This document shows positions 5,825 to 7,449 of a stretch of DNA of 7,449 bases, one piece after another. This DNA is from an uncultured Clostridia bacterium (GTDB lineage: Bacteria; Bacillota; Clostridia; Oscillospirales; Acutalibacteraceae): positions 1 through 7,449 of the forward strand of contig CALWMQ010000027.1 in the NCBI GenBank assembly GCA_944382025.1, written 5' to 3'. Every line of letters starts with the position of its first letter. The first letter of the stretch is position 1. The position numbers and the translations under genes were made by a program. The notes under the pieces are model-generated. The model saw only the letters and a list, made by a program, of their open reading frames with translations, did no database searches and was not told the DNA's origin.

Positions 5825-7219
5825 TTATACGGCGTCGGAGCGAATCCCGGATTCCCGATAATACCGATCCAGCAGATCGTCCCCGATCCGCTTGAGCTCG
5901 CTGCGGGGCAGGATGGACAGCAGCTTCCATCCCAAATCCAGGGTTTCCTCAATGCCCCGGTTGGTTTCGTAGCCCTGGGAGACATACTCCTTTTCAAAGC
6001 GGTCGGCGAATTCCGCGTACAGCTTGTCAATACGGGTCAGGGCCGCTTCGCCAAGAATCACCATCAGCTCCTTGGCATCCTTTCCCCGGGCATAGGCGGC
6101 AAACAGCTGGTTCATAGTACTGGCGTGATCCTCCCGGGTACGGCCCTTGCCGATACCCTTGTCCTTGAGCCGGGACAGGGACGGCAGCACATCGATAGGC
6201 GGGGTGATTCCCTTGCGGTACAGCTCCCGGGAAAGGATAATCTGCCCCTCTGTAATATAGCCGGTCAGGTCGGGGATAGGATGGGTCTTGTCATCCTCCG
6301 GCATGGTGAGGATAGGAATCAGGGTAATGGAGCCGTCCCTGTTCTTCAGACGTCCGGCACGCTCATACAAGGAAGCCAGATCGGTGTACATATATCCGGG
6401 ATAGCCCCGGCGGCCCGGTACCTCTTTCCGGGCGGCGGATACTTCCCGGAGGGCATCGGCATAGTTGGTGATGTCGGTCATAATCACCAGCACCTGCATT
6501 CCCCGGTCAAAGGCCAGGTATTCGGCGGCGGTGAGGGCCATCCGAGGGGTAGCGATCCGTTCCACCGCCGGGTCGTTAGCCAGGTTGATAAACAGCACTG
6601 TCCGGTCAATGGCTCCGGTTTTGCGGAAGGATTCCACAAAATAGTTGGACTCCTCGAAGGTGATGCCCATGGCGGCAAACACCACGGCAAACCCCTGATG
6701 ATCCCCCAGTACCGTTGCCTGGCGGGCAATCTGGGCGGCCAGCTGGGCGTGAGGCAGGCCGGAAGCTGAAAAAATCGGCAGTTTCTGCCCCCGGACCAGG
6801 GTGTTAAGCCCATCGATAGCGGATACACCGGTCTGGATGAATTCCTGGGGATAGTTGCGGGCCGCGGGATTCATGGGAGTCCCGTTGACATCCATCCGTT
6901 TTTCCGGGATCAGTTCCGGACCCCCGTCTATGGGACGGCCCAGGCCGTCAAACACCCGAGACAGCATATCCGGGGATACGGGCAGCTCCATGCCCCGGCC
7001 CAGGAAGCGGACCCGGGAACTGCTGAGGTTAATACCCGCCGCGCTCTCGAACAGCTGAACCAGGGCGTGATCCCCATCCACCTCCAGCACCTTGCAGCGG
7101 CGTTTCTCCCCGCTGGGCAGCCCGATCTCCCCCAGCTCGTTATATTTCACGTTTTCCACCCCGCTGCTCATCCTCAGGGGCCCGGCTACCTCCCGGATGG
7201 AGCGGTATTCTTTAGGCAT
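5825..7219 (-). CDS. atpB: V/A-type ATP synthase subunit B (non-catalytic head subunit)
   Basis: Subunit B alternates with catalytic subunit A in the cytoplasmic A3B3 head of the rotary ATPase. The 464-residue length matches the family. Domains run in the usual order: N-terminal beta barrel (about 1-75), RecA-like nucleotide-binding fold (about 76-355) and C-terminal helical domain. In place of a Walker A P-loop the protein has SASGLPHAQLAAQIARQA (from residue 151), the signature of the non-catalytic B subunit. Other family marks are ERIATPRMALTAAEYLAF, GRRGYPGYMYTDLASLYERA, PDLTGYITEGQI and PPIDVLPSLSRL, with the signature P346-S-L-S-R350. The ATG at 7219 overlaps the end of the subunit A gene by 8 bases. 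GGAAGGAG (7236-7229) precedes it by nine bases, indicating coupled translation. A nearer ATG at 7226 is in the upstream gene's frame. The alternative symbol is ntpB. Confidence 0.97.
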   Translation of the reverse strand: MPKEYRSIREVAGPLRMSSGVENVKYNELGEIGLPSGEKRRCKVLEVDGDHALVQLFESAAGINLSSSRVRFLGRGMELPVSPDMLSRVFDGLGRPIDGGPELIPEKRMDVNGTPMNPAARNYPQEFIQTGVSAIDGLNTLVRGQKLPIFSASGLPHAQLAAQIARQATVLGDHQGFAVVFAAMGITFEESNYFVESFRKTGAIDRTVLFINLANDPAVERIATPRMALTAAEYLAFDRGMQVLVIMTDITNYADALREVSAARKEVPGRRGYPGYMYTDLASLYERAGRLKNRDGSITLIPILTMPEDDKTHPIPDLTGYITEGQIILSRELYRKGITPPIDVLPSLSRLKDKGIGKGRTREDHASTMNQLFAAYARGKDAKELMVILGEAALTRIDKLYAEFADRFEKEYVSQGYETNRGIEETLDLGWKLLSILPRSELKRIGDDLLDRYYRESGIRSDAV

Positions 7220-7449
7220 CAGGCATTTCTCCTTCCTGCATGGGCTCGTTGCCGTCCTCCTGGGAGTCGGTCCCGGCGGCGTCCAGCGCTTCCCGCAGTT
7301 CTTCTTCCAGCCGCGCTGTACAGGCAGCGAATTCGTCCGCGGCCTGATCCTCCGGGGCGTATTTCAGCCGTCCGCGCCGTTCCCGGGCAGGCAGGGCCGC
7401 GGCTGTTTCAATGTCCAGCCCCTTCCCCCGCGCTTCCCGGGCCTTATCA
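7212..7449 (-). CDS. atpA: V/A-type ATP synthase subunit A, C-terminal end (5' part outside window)
   Basis: The last 78 codons are visible, ending at TAA (7214-7212). The reading REARGKGLDIETAAALPARE followed by GRLKYAPED matches the C-terminal helical domain of the catalytic subunit A. There the family pattern is a helix, then a LPVRE-like turn and GR-KY. This subunit binds and hydrolyses or makes ATP in the A3B3 head; its P-loop lies outside the window. The final 30 or so residues are very acidic and Glu/Asp-rich (ending in EMPDA), which looks like a tail beyond the usual domain end. The gene overlaps subunit B by 8 bases, which fixes the operon order A-B-D read leftward. The call rests on a short fragment plus its neighbour. 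Confidence 0.9.
   Translation of the reverse strand, partial: DKAREARGKGLDIETAAALPARERRGRLKYAPEDQAADEFAACTARLEEELREALDAAGTDSQEDGNEPMQEGEMPDA

Noticed and set aside
5804..6769. Open plus-strand frame of 321 codons opposite ATPase subunit B
   Set aside because: It mirrors the codon bias of the subunit B gene on the other strand and its protein has no recognisable domain.

Overview
The window looks like a chromosomal segment of a GC-rich, anaerobic Firmicute (Clostridia, possibly Oscillospirales). The basis is three things: a single-chain PurS/PurL/PurQ-type FGAM synthase of the clostridial kind, a bacterial V/A-type ATPase operon in the order A-B-D, and strong Bacillus-type GGAGG ribosome binding sites. 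The taxonomic placement is an inference from gene content; no rRNA or other marker is present.

Layout. Positions 1-3293 (minus strand) hold most of purL, the large FGAR amidotransferase of purine synthesis. The gene runs off the left edge exactly at the codon of the expected glutaminase nucleophile cysteine. A non-coding region of about 630 bases (3294-3922) separates it from a divergent plus-strand gene (3923-4807). That gene encodes a LexA-like, self-cleaving transcription regulator with an XRE helix-turn-helix, a second helix-turn-helix-like segment, and an S24 peptidase domain. A long hairpin at 4912-4949, probably a terminator serving both strands, separates it from the convergent V/A-ATPase operon on the minus strand: subunit D (5033-5683), subunit B (5825-7219) and the last 78 codons of subunit A (7212-7449, cut by the right edge).

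How the parts relate. The ATPase genes encode the A3B3 head (A, B) and the central stalk (D) of one rotary enzyme; A and B overlap by 8 bases, while B and D are 141 bases apart. PurL and the regulator share the divergent intergenic region. Each has a promoter-like -10 element in a similar TGTGGTATA context, followed by a 10-bp perfect palindrome at the predicted transcription start. Further palindromes and repeated GGTATA motifs lie between them.

The parts most worth attention are the regulator (tandem HTH plus an apparently intact autoproteolysis apparatus outside any visible prophage) and the palindrome- and hairpin-rich divergent region. The remaining genes are ordinary housekeeping genes.
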